DNA of 54,812 nt from Actinomycetota bacterium (lineage in GTDB: Bacteria; Actinomycetota; Thermoleophilia; Solirubrobacterales; Solirubrobacteraceae): assembly GCA_005885515.1 (NCBI GenBank), contig VAWK01000048.1, positions 38,534 through 93,345 on the forward strand. The letters are read 5' to 3'. Positions 16,842 through 25,131 of the stretch are shown piece after piece. Under the pieces are notes generated by a model. The model made no database searches, was not told where the DNA came from, and was given only the letters and a program-made list of their open reading frames with translations. The position numbers and the translations under genes were made by a program. The stretch's first letter is position 1. The number at the start of each line of letters is the position of its first letter.

Positions 16842-17888
16842 TCAGCCGCCGGCCCCGGTGTGATCCCAGGCCAGCAGGTATGGCAGCGGATCGATCGGGT
16901 AGCCGGATGAGGTCCGCCAGCCCGCCACCCACATCTCGAAGTGCAGGTGCGGGGCGGTGGCGGAGCCGGTCTGTCCAGCCCGGCACAGCGCCTGCCCCGC
17001 GGTCACCGCCTGGCCCGTGGCCACCGCCAGTGACCCCGTCATGCAGTGGGCGAAGAAGAAATCGAAGCCAGTGCCCGTGTGCTCGGCGGCGTAGTACCCG
17101 GCGCCGCCCGCCTGGTAGCCGACTGTGATAACGACCCCCGCCAGCGGCGCCACGACCGGCGTGCCTTCGCTCGTGAGCACGTCCTGGCCTTGGTGGGTAT
17201 AGCCGCCGCGAGGTGCGCCGAAGCGGTTTTCAGGACCGCCGAAGTTATGCGTGCCGGCAACCGGGAACACGGCCCCGGCGGCCGCCAGCTGGGCCGGCGT
17301 GGGAACCCCGGCGCCGCTCACGACCGGAGTAGCTGCCGCCAGCGGAGACTGCTCGGCGGCCGGCGCGAGGACGACCAGCGTGGCCACGCCTGAGCTGTGC
17401 GCCCGACGCAACAGCGTGCCGCCGTGACTGTCCTGAGCGACCAGGCTGACGTGGTAGCTCCCCGCCGCCAGCCTCGCGCGCGCCGGCCAGCGCACCGCGA
17501 GCGTGCGCCCGGTGCGCACCCAGCCCATGCTCACGATGATCGCCGGCTTGCGCGTGGACAAATTGGTAATGGTGACGCGCACCAACACGGCCGCCGCGCC
17601 CGGCTCATCGACGCGCAGCCTCACCGGCGGCGGTCTGCCCGCGATGGCCGATGCGGGGACGCTCAGCGCTCCAACGAGCGGGCGCTGGACGGCCGCGGGG
17701 GCGGCGACCACGCCGTACTCGCTGCCGCCCGACAGCGGCAGCGACGGCGCGCGCGTGGCTCCCGTCGCGGTCCCGCTCTGCGGCAGCGCGCCGTTGCCTC
17801 CGCTGCTGGCGAGCGCGGGTGCGCCAGCGCCGCACGCGAGCACGATGCTCGCGAGCGTCGCCGCGGCCGCGTTCCGCCGGTAGCCCAT
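16842..17888 (-). CDS. Secreted M23 (LytM-type) peptidase
   Basis: A 348-residue exported protein with an N-terminal signal (ATLASIVLACGAGAPALA). About 180 residues of linker and a beta-sandwich-like region follow, and then a C-terminal M23 domain. Zinc ligands appear in THQGQD (HxxxD) and in HLHFEMW near the end, with FFFAHC contributing the third conserved His region. M23 enzymes cut peptidoglycan cross-bridges or, when inactive, activate amidases. With HxxxD and HLHF both present, this one is likely active. It is monocistronic, with a potential role in cell-wall turnover. Confidence 0.88.
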   Translation of the reverse strand: MGYRRNAAAATLASIVLACGAGAPALASSGGNGALPQSGTATGATRAPSLPLSGGSEYGVVAAPAAVQRPLVGALSVPASAIAGRPPPVRLRVDEPGAAAVLVRVTITNLSTRKPAIIVSMGWVRTGRTLAVRWPARARLAAGSYHVSLVAQDSHGGTLLRRAHSSGVATLVVLAPAAEQSPLAAATPVVSGAGVPTPAQLAAAGAVFPVAGTHNFGGPENRFGAPRGGYTHQGQDVLTSEGTPVVAPLAGVVITVGYQAGGAGYYAAEHTGTGFDFFFAHCMTGSLAVATGQAVTAGQALCRAGQTGSATAPHLHFEMWVAGWRTSSGYPIDPLPYLLAWDHTGAGG

Positions 17889-17988
17889 GCCTCCTTATCG
17901 GCAAGGCCGCGCCTGGGGCAAAGCGGCTAAAGCCCGCTCGCCGCCCGCCGATCAGCGCGGTGGCCGTTTCGCGCCCACCGGCACGCGC

Positions 17989-18942
17989 CTACGCGCGCTG
18001 AAACTCCCCTACGAGCGCGTCGTATGTCAGTCCAAGGCCTTCCGAGATCGGGACCTCCGCGCGCCATCCGAGCTCGCGTGCAGCCAGCGAGGCATCGAGG
18101 CAGCTGCGCTTGAGCTCCCCGGGGCGCAGGTCGGCGAGCTCGGGCTCGGGCTGGGAGGGGTCCCCCTCGGGATCCTCCCGCCGCGCGGCCTCGCGCAAGC
18201 CCTGCCAGATCGTCATGACCTCGGTTTCGACCCCGGTGGCGATGTTGTAGGTGCCCGACTTCCCAACCGCGGCGCGCAGCGCGCTGACAACGTCTGCCAC
18301 GTAGACGTAGTCTCGCGTGGGCCTGCCGTGCCCGAACAGTTTCGGCGCCCGCCGGGTGTGCAGGTGGTAGGCAAAGATAGCCACCACCCCGGCCTCGCCG
18401 TGCGGGTTCTGCCGCGGGCCGTACACGTTTCCCAGCCGGCACACGGCGTGGGGTATGCCCGAGGCCAGCGACCACGTGTTCACGTAGGCCTCCGCCGCCA
18501 GCTTGGAGGCGCCGTACGGCGACAGCGGCGCCGGTATCTGCGTCTCCGGCGTGGGCCTGGGAACGTCATCGCCGTATAACGCGCCGCCGGTGGAGGTGAA
18601 CACGACGGGGGCGCCGGAGGCGCCCGCTGCCTCGACCACGTTGAGCGTGCCCCGCACGTTCACCTCGCAGTCGCGGCCGGGATCCTCGAGCGATGCCACG
18701 ACGCTGGCCTGCGCGGCGAGGTGAAAGATCGCGCTCGGAGCCACCTCCTGCACGACCGAACGCAGCGCCGCCAGATCGACGATGTCGAGCTCGCGCAGCT
18801 CGGCCTCGCTGGCCACCCGGTCTGCGTCCCCGGACGACAGATCGTCGACCACGGTCACGCCATAGCCGTCCGCCAGCAGCGCATCGACGACGTGCGAGCC
18901 GATGAAACCAGCGCCGCCGGTCACGATCGCACGGGTGCTCAC
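17989..18942 (-). CDS. NAD-dependent epimerase/dehydratase (extended SDR, GalE-like)
   Basis: A 317-residue extended short-chain dehydrogenase. The NAD loop is VTGGAGFIGSHVVDALL at the N-terminus (GxxGxxG). VFTSTGGALYG provides the catalytic Ser/Thr region, and SPYGASKLAAE gives the Tyr-x-x-x-Lys pair. NVYGPRQNPHGEAGVVAIF and HGRPTRDYVYVADV are typical of UDP-glucose 4-epimerase-like enzymes. It probably interconverts a nucleotide sugar for envelope polysaccharide. GTG start at 18940-18942. It lies ten bases after the HD-GYP gene and may share its transcript. Confidence 0.88.
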   Translation of the reverse strand: MSTRAIVTGGAGFIGSHVVDALLADGYGVTVVDDLSSGDADRVASEAELRELDIVDLAALRSVVQEVAPSAIFHLAAQASVVASLEDPGRDCEVNVRGTLNVVEAAGASGAPVVFTSTGGALYGDDVPRPTPETQIPAPLSPYGASKLAAEAYVNTWSLASGIPHAVCRLGNVYGPRQNPHGEAGVVAIFAYHLHTRRAPKLFGHGRPTRDYVYVADVVSALRAAVGKSGTYNIATGVETEVMTIWQGLREAARREDPEGDPSQPEPELADLRPGELKRSCLDASLAARELGWRAEVPISEGLGLTYDALVGEFQRA

Positions 18943-18951
18943 GCGCGGAAT

Positions 18952-20487
18952 CTATCTAGATGCAGCCTGCACGCGGTCCGCGAGCAGCTCTTCGACGGCC
19001 TGGACGGACTCATCGATGCGCTCGAGCACCCGCATGCCGTCGTGGTCGCGGGGCACGGCGCCGCCCGCGACGGCGCCGCCGAGCACGATCGGGGGCCCGC
19101 CAACTTTGGCGCGCACGTCCTGCACGGCGGAATCCAGCTCCTCCTCCGACCCCGCAGCGGCGCCTCCCAGCAGCACGACGTCGGGGCCGTGGCTCTCGAT
19201 CGTCGGGCCCAGCGCGCTCAACGCGATGTGGGGATCAAGAATCGTCCGATATCCGGCCGCGGACAGCTGGTCATGCATCATCTGCAGCTCGAGCGGATGT
19301 TCATCGCCCTCGAGCCCCGCCACCAGCACGCGCTCGCGGCTGGCGTCGCTGCCGGCAAGCATGTACCTGTAGAGCGTCGCCAGCACGCGACGGGTGATGC
19401 CCATCGCGAGTTGCCTGCGGTCGGGGTCGAGTTCGCCCGCGTGCACCATCTCGTCGACGCGCCGCAGAGCGGGCGCGATCACCTCGCCATGCAGCGTGGT
19501 CGGCGAGATGCCATCCTCGATCGCCGTCGCAATCGCCCCCTCGGCGATCTCGGCGTCACCCCGTTCGAGCGCCGTCGCATAGGTCTCAAGGGTGCTCTCG
19601 GCGAGCGCCACCGGGTCGAGCGGCAGCTGGTCGCGGGCATCTGCGCCGGTCCGCGCTAGCACTTCCATGAACGCGTCCAGTAGCACCGGGTCGAAGTGGC
19701 GCCCGCGCTGTTCGTTCATGATCTTGACCGCTTCCTCCACCGGGAACGCCTTGCGGTACACGCGGTCGCTCGTGAGCGCGTCGAACACGTCCGCCAGCGC
19801 CACGATGCGGCCCTCGATCGGGATGGACTCGCCCGCCAGGCCGCGCGGGTAGCCCGTGCCGTCCCACTTCTCCTGGTGGCTCAGCGCGATCGTCGCCGCC
19901 ATCTCCAGGATCGCGGAGGAGGAGCCGCGCACGAGCCTGTAGCCCTCCTCGGCGTGCGTCTCCACGATCGCGCGCTCCTGCGGCGTCAGCGGCCCGGGCT
20001 TGAGCAGGATGGAGTCGGGGATCGCCACCTTGCCGACGTCGTGCAGCGGCGCAGCGTGACTGATCCTCTCGCAGAACTCAGGGTCCATTCCGATCTGTTC
20101 GGCCAGCAACGTGGAGAAGCGTCCGATCCGCTCGATGTGGGCGCCGGTGTCCTCGTCCCTGAACTCGACTGCCATCGACAGCCTCCGCACCGTCTCAGCC
20201 TCCGCGATCTCGAGCTCCGTGAGCGCGCGTTTCAGCTCGTTCGAGCGGCCTTCGATCTCCTCGTGCAGCGCGATGCGCCGGCCCTCGCCAAAGAACCAGC
20301 CGAGGAACGCCGCCGCGCATGTCATCGCGGCGACGCAGGCCACCGTGAGCGCTGGCGATCGGGCCAGCGCTGCACCGGAGCCGGAGGCCGCCACGAGCGC
20401 AAGCCAGGGCGTCCAGCGCACGAGCGAGACGCGGCTCATCGGGTTGCCGCGGGCCGGGCGATCGGAGCCGTTGGGCGGCTTGGGCAT
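18952..20487 (-). CDS. Membrane HD-GYP phosphodiesterase fused to a C-terminal cobalamin-binding domain
   Basis: With the chosen start it has 511 residues. Two membrane segments lie at about 24-66, followed by a short coiled coil at 70-105. The HD-GYP domain runs from about 100 to 275, with H149-D150 (LHDVGK) and HQEKWDGTGYP at 204-214, the set expected for cyclic-di-GMP hydrolysis. Residues 300-380 form a helical B12 cap and 385-500 a Rossmann domain, with D395 and H397 matching DxHxxG except that the Gly is Glu. Cobalamin state, or light, may therefore control c-di-GMP breakdown. Start choice (20487, 20439 or a TTG at 20658) is uncertain. Confidence 0.82.
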   Translation of the reverse strand: MPKPPNGSDRPARGNPMSRVSLVRWTPWLALVAASGSGAALARSPALTVACVAAMTCAAAFLGWFFGEGRRIALHEEIEGRSNELKRALTELEIAEAETVRRLSMAVEFRDEDTGAHIERIGRFSTLLAEQIGMDPEFCERISHAAPLHDVGKVAIPDSILLKPGPLTPQERAIVETHAEEGYRLVRGSSSAILEMAATIALSHQEKWDGTGYPRGLAGESIPIEGRIVALADVFDALTSDRVYRKAFPVEEAVKIMNEQRGRHFDPVLLDAFMEVLARTGADARDQLPLDPVALAESTLETYATALERGDAEIAEGAIATAIEDGISPTTLHGEVIAPALRRVDEMVHAGELDPDRRQLAMGITRRVLATLYRYMLAGSDASRERVLVAGLEGDEHPLELQMMHDQLSAAGYRTILDPHIALSALGPTIESHGPDVVLLGGAAAGSEEELDSAVQDVRAKVGGPPIVLGGAVAGGAVPRDHDGMRVLERIDESVQAVEELLADRVQAASR

Positions 20488-20796
20488 CGAGCGCGTTGAG
20501 CGGACCGGCGCTGCGGCCGCGTGCGGCCGAGGGGCACCTCTCGCTCCGCCCGCAGCGGGCCGGCCGGGAGCAGCTGGGTGGCTGGCGGCGCTCGGACGTC
20601 CGGGGACCACCCCGCGCCGCGCGGGCCGCCGAAGGCCGACCTGTGTGACTCCGCTCAAGGTGAACCGATCGCTAACTCTCCGTGCTCGCGTTCGACCCGG
20701 GCTGTGGACCGCTTGAGCGCCCAGGTTGGGCCTAGACGTATTTCCGATGAAGCTTCCCTGCCGTCGGGAACCGCATTGGACGGATTGTCGACCGGC
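20488..20796. other. Intergenic region or alternative 5' extension of the HD-GYP gene
   Basis: The HD-GYP frame stays open to a TTG at 20656-20658, but the added residues are Ala/Pro/Arg-rich and no ribosome site is visible. I treat it as a leader. Nothing else is recognised. Confidence 0.45.
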
Positions 20797-21498
20797 CTAG
20801 TGCCCGGCGCGCAGTTGCGCGAGATCGATCGCGTTGGCAGGCGGCGCGATCGAGACCGCCTGGTTCCAGCGATCGAAGCTCAGCGTGCCGCCACCGGCGC
20901 CGCTTTTTGCGATCTCGACCGGATACGGCTTGCCGGTGGTCGCCACGTACAGCGTTCCGCCTTGGGACTGGTCCGTCAGCCCGACGACCTTTTTCCCTTT
21001 GACGGTCGTCGTGGCGGTCTTCTTGAGCGTTCCATGACTGGCCAGCGCCGCGTCGATCAGCCGGTGCAGGTTTGTCAGCGAGGACAACGAGGCGAATTCC
21101 GGAGTCGTGGTGGAGGCCTTTAGCCACCTGCCCTGGAGCAGCTGCGCCGCGGCCGCGCCGCCTACGTGGCGGTAGAAGGCCGAGCTCCCTTTGATGTACA
21201 CGGTGCCGCCGAGCTGGATGAGTTCGAACCCGAGCCCGCTGAGCGCCAGCTGGCCGCGGCCGCCATTGGCCGCGAGCTGCATGTCGAGCGTGACCGGCGA
21301 CCCGCCGCTGACGATTGAGCCCGAGACGTGGGCGGAGGTGGCGGCGTCGGCCGCGGCCTTGCTCGCAGCCACGATCTCGTTCGGGGTCTTGGCGGCGATG
21401 CCATTGCCCGACGAAGAGCCGCCGCAGCCGCCTAGCATGGCGCCGGCGAGACCCAGCGCGAGCACCGCGCACGCAGATAGGAAGGGCCGAGCTCGCAT
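20797..21498 (-). CDS. LolA-fold-like lipoprotein
   Basis: A 233-residue lipoprotein with signal FLSACAVLALGLAGAMLGGC (lipobox LGGC, C25). After a Ser/Gly linker come repeated beta-strand segments (HVSGSIVSGGSPVTLDMQLAANGG, LIQLGGTVYIKGSSAFYR, TTTVKGKKVVGLTDQSQGGTLYVATTG). These are typical of actinobacterial LppX/LprG-type or LolA-like proteins that carry lipid in a hydrophobic half-barrel. The family link is by pattern, not by a diagnostic residue. It is upstream of and co-directional with the HD-GYP gene, with 300 bases between. Confidence 0.7.
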   Translation of the reverse strand: MRARPFLSACAVLALGLAGAMLGGCGGSSSGNGIAAKTPNEIVAASKAAADAATSAHVSGSIVSGGSPVTLDMQLAANGGRGQLALSGLGFELIQLGGTVYIKGSSAFYRHVGGAAAAQLLQGRWLKASTTTPEFASLSSLTNLHRLIDAALASHGTLKKTATTTVKGKKVVGLTDQSQGGTLYVATTGKPYPVEIAKSGAGGGTLSFDRWNQAVSIAPPANAIDLAQLRAGH

Positions 21499-21564
21499 CG
21501 CGCGCGGACACTCTAGCCGCTGCTGCGGCCGGCGCTCGCGGGACGCCTGCCTTCGAGGCAGCGC

Positions 21565-22443
21565 ATGGACCGTTCGTTGCGGCGCGCGATCGGGTCGGGC
21601 AGCGCTGCTTCAATGGCCATCATGGAGCGAGGCGCGACGGATCGGCAGCACGACGAGCGGTCGCTCGCGTGCCTCGACGGCGAGCTGGTGCCGATCGAGC
21701 GGGCGTGCATCCCCGTGACCGATGAAGGCCTGCTGCGCGGGGATGGCGTGTTCGAGGTGGTGCGCCTGTACGAGGGCCGTCCGTTTGCGCTGGATCGGCA
21801 TCTCGAGCGCATGTCTCGCTCGGCGGCAAACCTGTTGCTGCCGTTCGACCGCGCCGCCGTCGAGGAGGACGCGCGCGCGCTGCTGGGAGCAGCCAAGTCC
21901 GGGGATGCGCTGTTGCGCGTGCTGGTGACGCGTGGCGGGCACCGGGTTGCGCTCGTCGAGCCATTGCCGGCGCTGCCGCAGAGTCTCGCGCTCGGCGGCG
22001 TGACCTATGCCCCGACGATCGTGCTCGACGGCGTCAAGTCGCTGTCCTACGCGGCCAACATGCTGGCCGGCCGGCTGGCCAGGGAGCGGGGCTTCGACGA
22101 GGCCCTGTTGGTGAGCCCGCAGGGGAGCGTGCTGGAGTGCCCCACCGCGTCATTCTTCTGGGTGCGCGCGGGCGAGCTCTTGACGCCGCCGCTCGAGGAG
22201 CACGTGCTTGCGTCGATCACCCGCCAGCTGATCATGGCCGTGACCGACGCGCGCGAGCAGCCGACGTCGCTCGAGGACCTGGCGAGCGCCGAGGAGGCAT
22301 TCGTGGCCTCCAGCGTGCGCGAGGTGCTGCCGGTGCACACGATCGAGCAGCTCGAGCTGCCGGCACCGGGGCCAGTCACCGATGCCACCGCCGCCGCTGT
22401 GCGAGCGGAGATCGAAACAGCACTGGCGCGCGCAGTCGCCTGA
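21565..22443 (+). CDS. Class IV aminotransferase (branched-chain aminotransferase / aminodeoxychorismate lyase type)
   Basis: A PLP enzyme of fold type IV, 292 residues from the first ATG. Recognisable are GLLRGDGVFEVVRLYEGRPFALDRHLERM, the PLP lysine in VKSLSYAANMLAGRLARERG, and DEALLVSPQGSVLECPTASFFWV with the conserved Glu. EAFVASSVREVLPV near the end is the distal signature. Starts at 21613 or 21622 are equally possible and lose only non-conserved residues. It could make branched-chain amino acids, D-amino acids or 4-aminobenzoate. No neighbouring pathway gene decides. A terminator-like stem follows. Confidence 0.87.
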   Translation: MDRSLRRAIGSGSAASMAIMERGATDRQHDERSLACLDGELVPIERACIPVTDEGLLRGDGVFEVVRLYEGRPFALDRHLERMSRSAANLLLPFDRAAVEEDARALLGAAKSGDALLRVLVTRGGHRVALVEPLPALPQSLALGGVTYAPTIVLDGVKSLSYAANMLAGRLARERGFDEALLVSPQGSVLECPTASFFWVRAGELLTPPLEEHVLASITRQLIMAVTDAREQPTSLEDLASAEEAFVASSVREVLPVHTIEQLELPAPGPVTDATAAAVRAEIETALARAVA

Positions 22444-22533
22444 GCGGGCTGCTCCGTCCGTCGGCCATTCGCGGCGTGGGTCGACGACGCATCTCCGGCG
22501 CCGGTGATCTCGCGCGCCCCGTGTGCTATGCGC

Positions 22534-22568
22534 CTACCGTCTGCGGAGGCGCGCCCCGCAGACGGTAG
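22534..22568. terminator. Bidirectional terminator-like stem-loop
   Basis: CTACCGTCTGCGG, a nine-base loop and CCGCAGACGGTAG form a perfect 13-bp stem between the convergent aminotransferase and beta-helix genes. It lacks a strong T-tract on either strand but is well placed to end both transcripts. Confidence 0.75.
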
Positions 22569-22606
22569 TTGGCGTATCTAGATCGCGGCGCTGTCAGGCC
22601 GCGTGG

Positions 22607-24052
22607 TCATTTGCAGAGGGCGTTCTTCGGCACTCCGTCGCACGGGTTTGGCTTCGTCGGCTGCGGGCCTGGTGCCGGCTGGCCTTCCTGGGTGTGCAGC
22701 GCCCGGGATTCGGCGCTCAGTTCGACGACGTAGCCGAACGGTTCAGTACCCGGGTTGGGCGTGGTCTTGTGCTGGCAGCCCCATGTGCCCTGAATGTTCC
22801 CCGGGAACGTGGCGGCGGTGAAGCTGTTGTTCGACACGCAGTTGTTCACCGATTCGCCCGTTTCAGGCGTGTTGAACATGCCGCCCTCGAGCGTGACGTC
22901 GCCGGCGAACGCTTTACCCGATGTCCCGTTGCCCGTGAACTTGTTGTTCGAGATCCTGTTCCCGGAGAACTGGAAGAACGTCGGCACAGGTTCTCCGTTG
23001 GGGAACTCGAACCCGAGCACGCCGTTGTTGGCGTTGCCCGCGATGACGTTGTTTTCCACCAGATCCGCATACACGCCGGGCATCTCCACGCCAACGCCCC
23101 ACGGCGCTTCGGCGGTGGTCGAGTTGGCCGGCGTGGTGAGGTTGTTGTTTTCCAGCATCTGGTTCTGACGGAAGATCGTGCAGCGCGAGATGTCCGTCGA
23201 TTCGAATTTCGGCGTTTCGCTCGTGTTCTGAGCCGAATTGCACGCGCCGTCCTGCGGCGGCGGTTCGTCATCGCCGGCCAGCGAGTTGGGCACGAGGCCC
23301 GCGGCGTTGTGCCTGAAGATCGATTTTTCGATGATCAGATGCCCGCCGGAGTTCGTGCCCGAGTAGCCGAGCGCGCTGTTTTCCACCGTCGCGCCGGTGA
23401 CCTTGGCCTGGCAGTCGCGACACGCACCAATGTACAGGCCGGAGTCGTTGAAGCCGGACGCGTACACCTTTTCCATCGTCCCCTTGATCGAGTTCGATAC
23501 GAACAGCCCGTAACCGCCAAATTTGCCGGTGTCGTAGGCGGTGAGGTAGGCGCCGTGCCAGCCTTCGGCGCCGATTTTGCCGGTGCCGTCGCCGCCGTTC
23601 CACCAGATCTCGTTGCCGTTCCCGCCGTCGCGTTCTGCGCGATTGAAGTTTCGCACGGTCAGGTTTTCGATCGACACGTTGTTCGTTTTGAAGACCTGGA
23701 TGCCGTTGCTGCCTTCGGCGTTCACGATGTTCTGCCCGTCGAGAATGACCGTGTTGCGATTCATCCCGCGGATGTGCAGGCCCGGCTTTTCGACGAGCAC
23801 CGATTCTTCATATACGCCGGGTTCGATCAGCACCCAGTCCGACGGTGCGGCGGCGTTGACCGCTCCCTGAATGGTCGGATAGATGTTCGGCCCGGATTTC
23901 GTCTTGCTCACGACCCGCACGGTTGCGGCAGACGCGGCGCTCGCGCCCACGCCGAACAGAGCCAGCACGAGCATCCCTGCCAGCGCGTGTCGTAGCCTCG
24001 GCAAAGCCGCCCGCGGCCACTGACGCGACCGCGAAGTCGTTTCTCGCGACAT
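22607..24052 (-). CDS. Secreted right-handed parallel beta-helix protein
   Basis: A 481-residue exported protein. I start at 24052 because a strong GAGGGGAGGAAC ribosome site lies just before that ATG and the signal peptide follows (GMLVLALFGVGASAASA). The body consists of beta-helix coils rich in Asn, Gly and Val: PTIQGAVNAAAPSDWVLIEPGVYEES, GIQVFKTNNVSIENLTVRNFN, and many later N-x-x repeats. This matches the pectate-lyase-like/NosD-type copper-binding-family fold often named by parallel beta-helix repeats. No catalytic residues are evident. It may be a surface glycan-binding or glycan-cleaving protein. Codon use leans to GAA/AAA unlike its neighbours. Confidence 0.85.
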   Translation of the reverse strand: MSRETTSRSRQWPRAALPRLRHALAGMLVLALFGVGASAASAATVRVVSKTKSGPNIYPTIQGAVNAAAPSDWVLIEPGVYEESVLVEKPGLHIRGMNRNTVILDGQNIVNAEGSNGIQVFKTNNVSIENLTVRNFNRAERDGGNGNEIWWNGGDGTGKIGAEGWHGAYLTAYDTGKFGGYGLFVSNSIKGTMEKVYASGFNDSGLYIGACRDCQAKVTGATVENSALGYSGTNSGGHLIIEKSIFRHNAAGLVPNSLAGDDEPPPQDGACNSAQNTSETPKFESTDISRCTIFRQNQMLENNNLTTPANSTTAEAPWGVGVEMPGVYADLVENNVIAGNANNGVLGFEFPNGEPVPTFFQFSGNRISNNKFTGNGTSGKAFAGDVTLEGGMFNTPETGESVNNCVSNNSFTAATFPGNIQGTWGCQHKTTPNPGTEPFGYVVELSAESRALHTQEGQPAPGPQPTKPNPCDGVPKNALCK

Positions 24053-24191
24053 CGTTCCTCCCCTCGGTTGCTTGCGGAGCTGGAGGCTATGCGTCCAGCG
24101 GAGTGTCCGGCATCGGACTCTAGCGCCAAGCTCCAATCTCGGGGCGATCGTGAAGCCGCCCGGGTGGAACCCGCGCAAACACCGAGCGCAT

Positions 24192-24219
24192 ATTTTACGC
24201 AAATAGCGATCTTTTCCAC
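24192..24219 (-). promoter_or_regulatory. Possible promoter of the beta-helix gene
   Basis: In an unusually AT-rich patch, the minus strand reads GTGGAA (24214-24219), a 16-base spacer, and TAAAAT (24192-24197), with the -10 box matching 5 of 6. It would give a leader of about 130 bases. Evidence is moderate only. Confidence 0.35.
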
Positions 24220-24336
24220 GGCCTCTCATGTAATGCTGAGGTTTACGCTGTAGCGTTGGAGCTGCAATCAGGCGTCACCGGGGAGGGGGCGCGATCGCTC
24301 GGCGGCAGCCTCATCTCTCCGATCGAAAGGAGAACA

Positions 24337-24771
24337 ATGTCTGCGCAAAACAAGGCCGTGGCCAGGCGGTTCTACGACGCGTGGAACGCCCGCGACCTGG
24401 ATGCATTCGACGAGCTGGTCGCGCCGGATGCGCAGGACCACGACCCGCAGAACCCCTTCCGTGAGATGCGTGGTCCCGCGGGCGCGAAGCGCGCGGCCGG
24501 GATGTACCACTCTGCCTTCTCGGACGGCCGCATCGAGATTGACGACCAGATCGCCGATGGCGACTTGGTGGTCACCCGCTGGACCGGCAAGGGCACGCAG
24601 GACGGCGAGCTGATGGGCATGCCGCCCACCGGCAAGTGGGTGGAAGTATCCGGAATCACGATCGACCGGATCGCAGGCGAGCAGATCGCCGAGAGCTGGT
24701 CGTGCTTCGACGCGCTCGGCATGATGCAACAGCTCGGCGCCGTGCCTGAGGCCCAGCCGGCTGGCGCGTGA
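24337..24771 (+). CDS. SnoaL-like / ester cyclase-family protein
   Basis: A 144-residue NTF2-fold protein. The start MSAQNKAVARRFYDAWNARDLDAFDELVAPDAQDHDP is typical of SnoaL-like polyketide-cyclase/ester-cyclase relatives. It is followed by VVTRWTGKGTQDGELMGMPPTGKWVEVSGITIDRI and ESWSCFDALGMMQQLG at the end, the standard signature. An AAAGGAGA ribosome site precedes ATG 24337. Such stand-alone proteins are common in actinobacteria and usually have no known substrate. No polyketide genes are nearby, so an antibiotic role is unlikely. Confidence 0.87.
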   Translation: MSAQNKAVARRFYDAWNARDLDAFDELVAPDAQDHDPQNPFREMRGPAGAKRAAGMYHSAFSDGRIEIDDQIADGDLVVTRWTGKGTQDGELMGMPPTGKWVEVSGITIDRIAGEQIAESWSCFDALGMMQQLGAVPEAQPAGA

Positions 24772-25131
24772 GCAGCGTCGACGACAGGCGATCAGAGTGA
24801 AGCACGGGCCCGCGGTGCCGCCTGGGCGCCGCGGGCCATCGTAAGAGAACGACCGCAAGTTGTTCTTGCGCTAGGAGCGTGGCCACGCGTCGGCGCGTGC
24901 GTGCATCCTGCTCGGCCCAGGCCAGCAGCCACAGGGCGGCGCGCTGACCCTCCGGAAGCGGCAGGGACTCGATCCTGGCACCTCCAAGTAGAGCGCCGCG
25001 ACGGCGCCTCCCTGCCTCACACGCGGCGCGAATGATGAGACTTGGCCGCGATCCTCGCAGCGCACGCGAGGCCAGTCAACCGGCGGCGGGGATTCCCCAG
25101 GCGATAGACGCCGTGCTAGCGCCTCTCCCCC
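24772..25131. other. Intergenic region between the SnoaL-like and semialdehyde dehydrogenase genes
   Basis: About 360 bases between convergent genes. It holds the stem-loop at 24807-24837. The rest shows no credible gene. Confidence 0.5.
24807..24837. terminator. Terminator-like hairpin after the SnoaL-like gene
   Basis: GGCCCGCGG and CCGCGGGCC form a perfect 9-bp stem around a 13-base loop, 36 bases after the stop. There is no T-tract. Confidence 0.55.

Noticed and set aside
16827-16910. A 27-residue plus-strand ORF with a good AGGAGAGG ribosome site after the DHFR-like gene
   Set aside because: It runs into the convergent M23 gene and has no recognisable content; probably chance or a lost gene start.
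21224-21234. GTTCGAACCC, resembling a tRNA T-loop
   Set aside because: It lies inside the lipoprotein coding sequence and no cloverleaf surrounds it.
24337-24771. Reading the SnoaL-like gene as part of a polyketide cluster
   Set aside because: No polyketide synthase or tailoring genes lie within the window.
24950-24990. T-arm-like sequence (GGATCGAGTCC on the minus strand) suggesting a tRNA remnant
   Set aside because: No matching acceptor stem or anticodon arm can be drawn around it.
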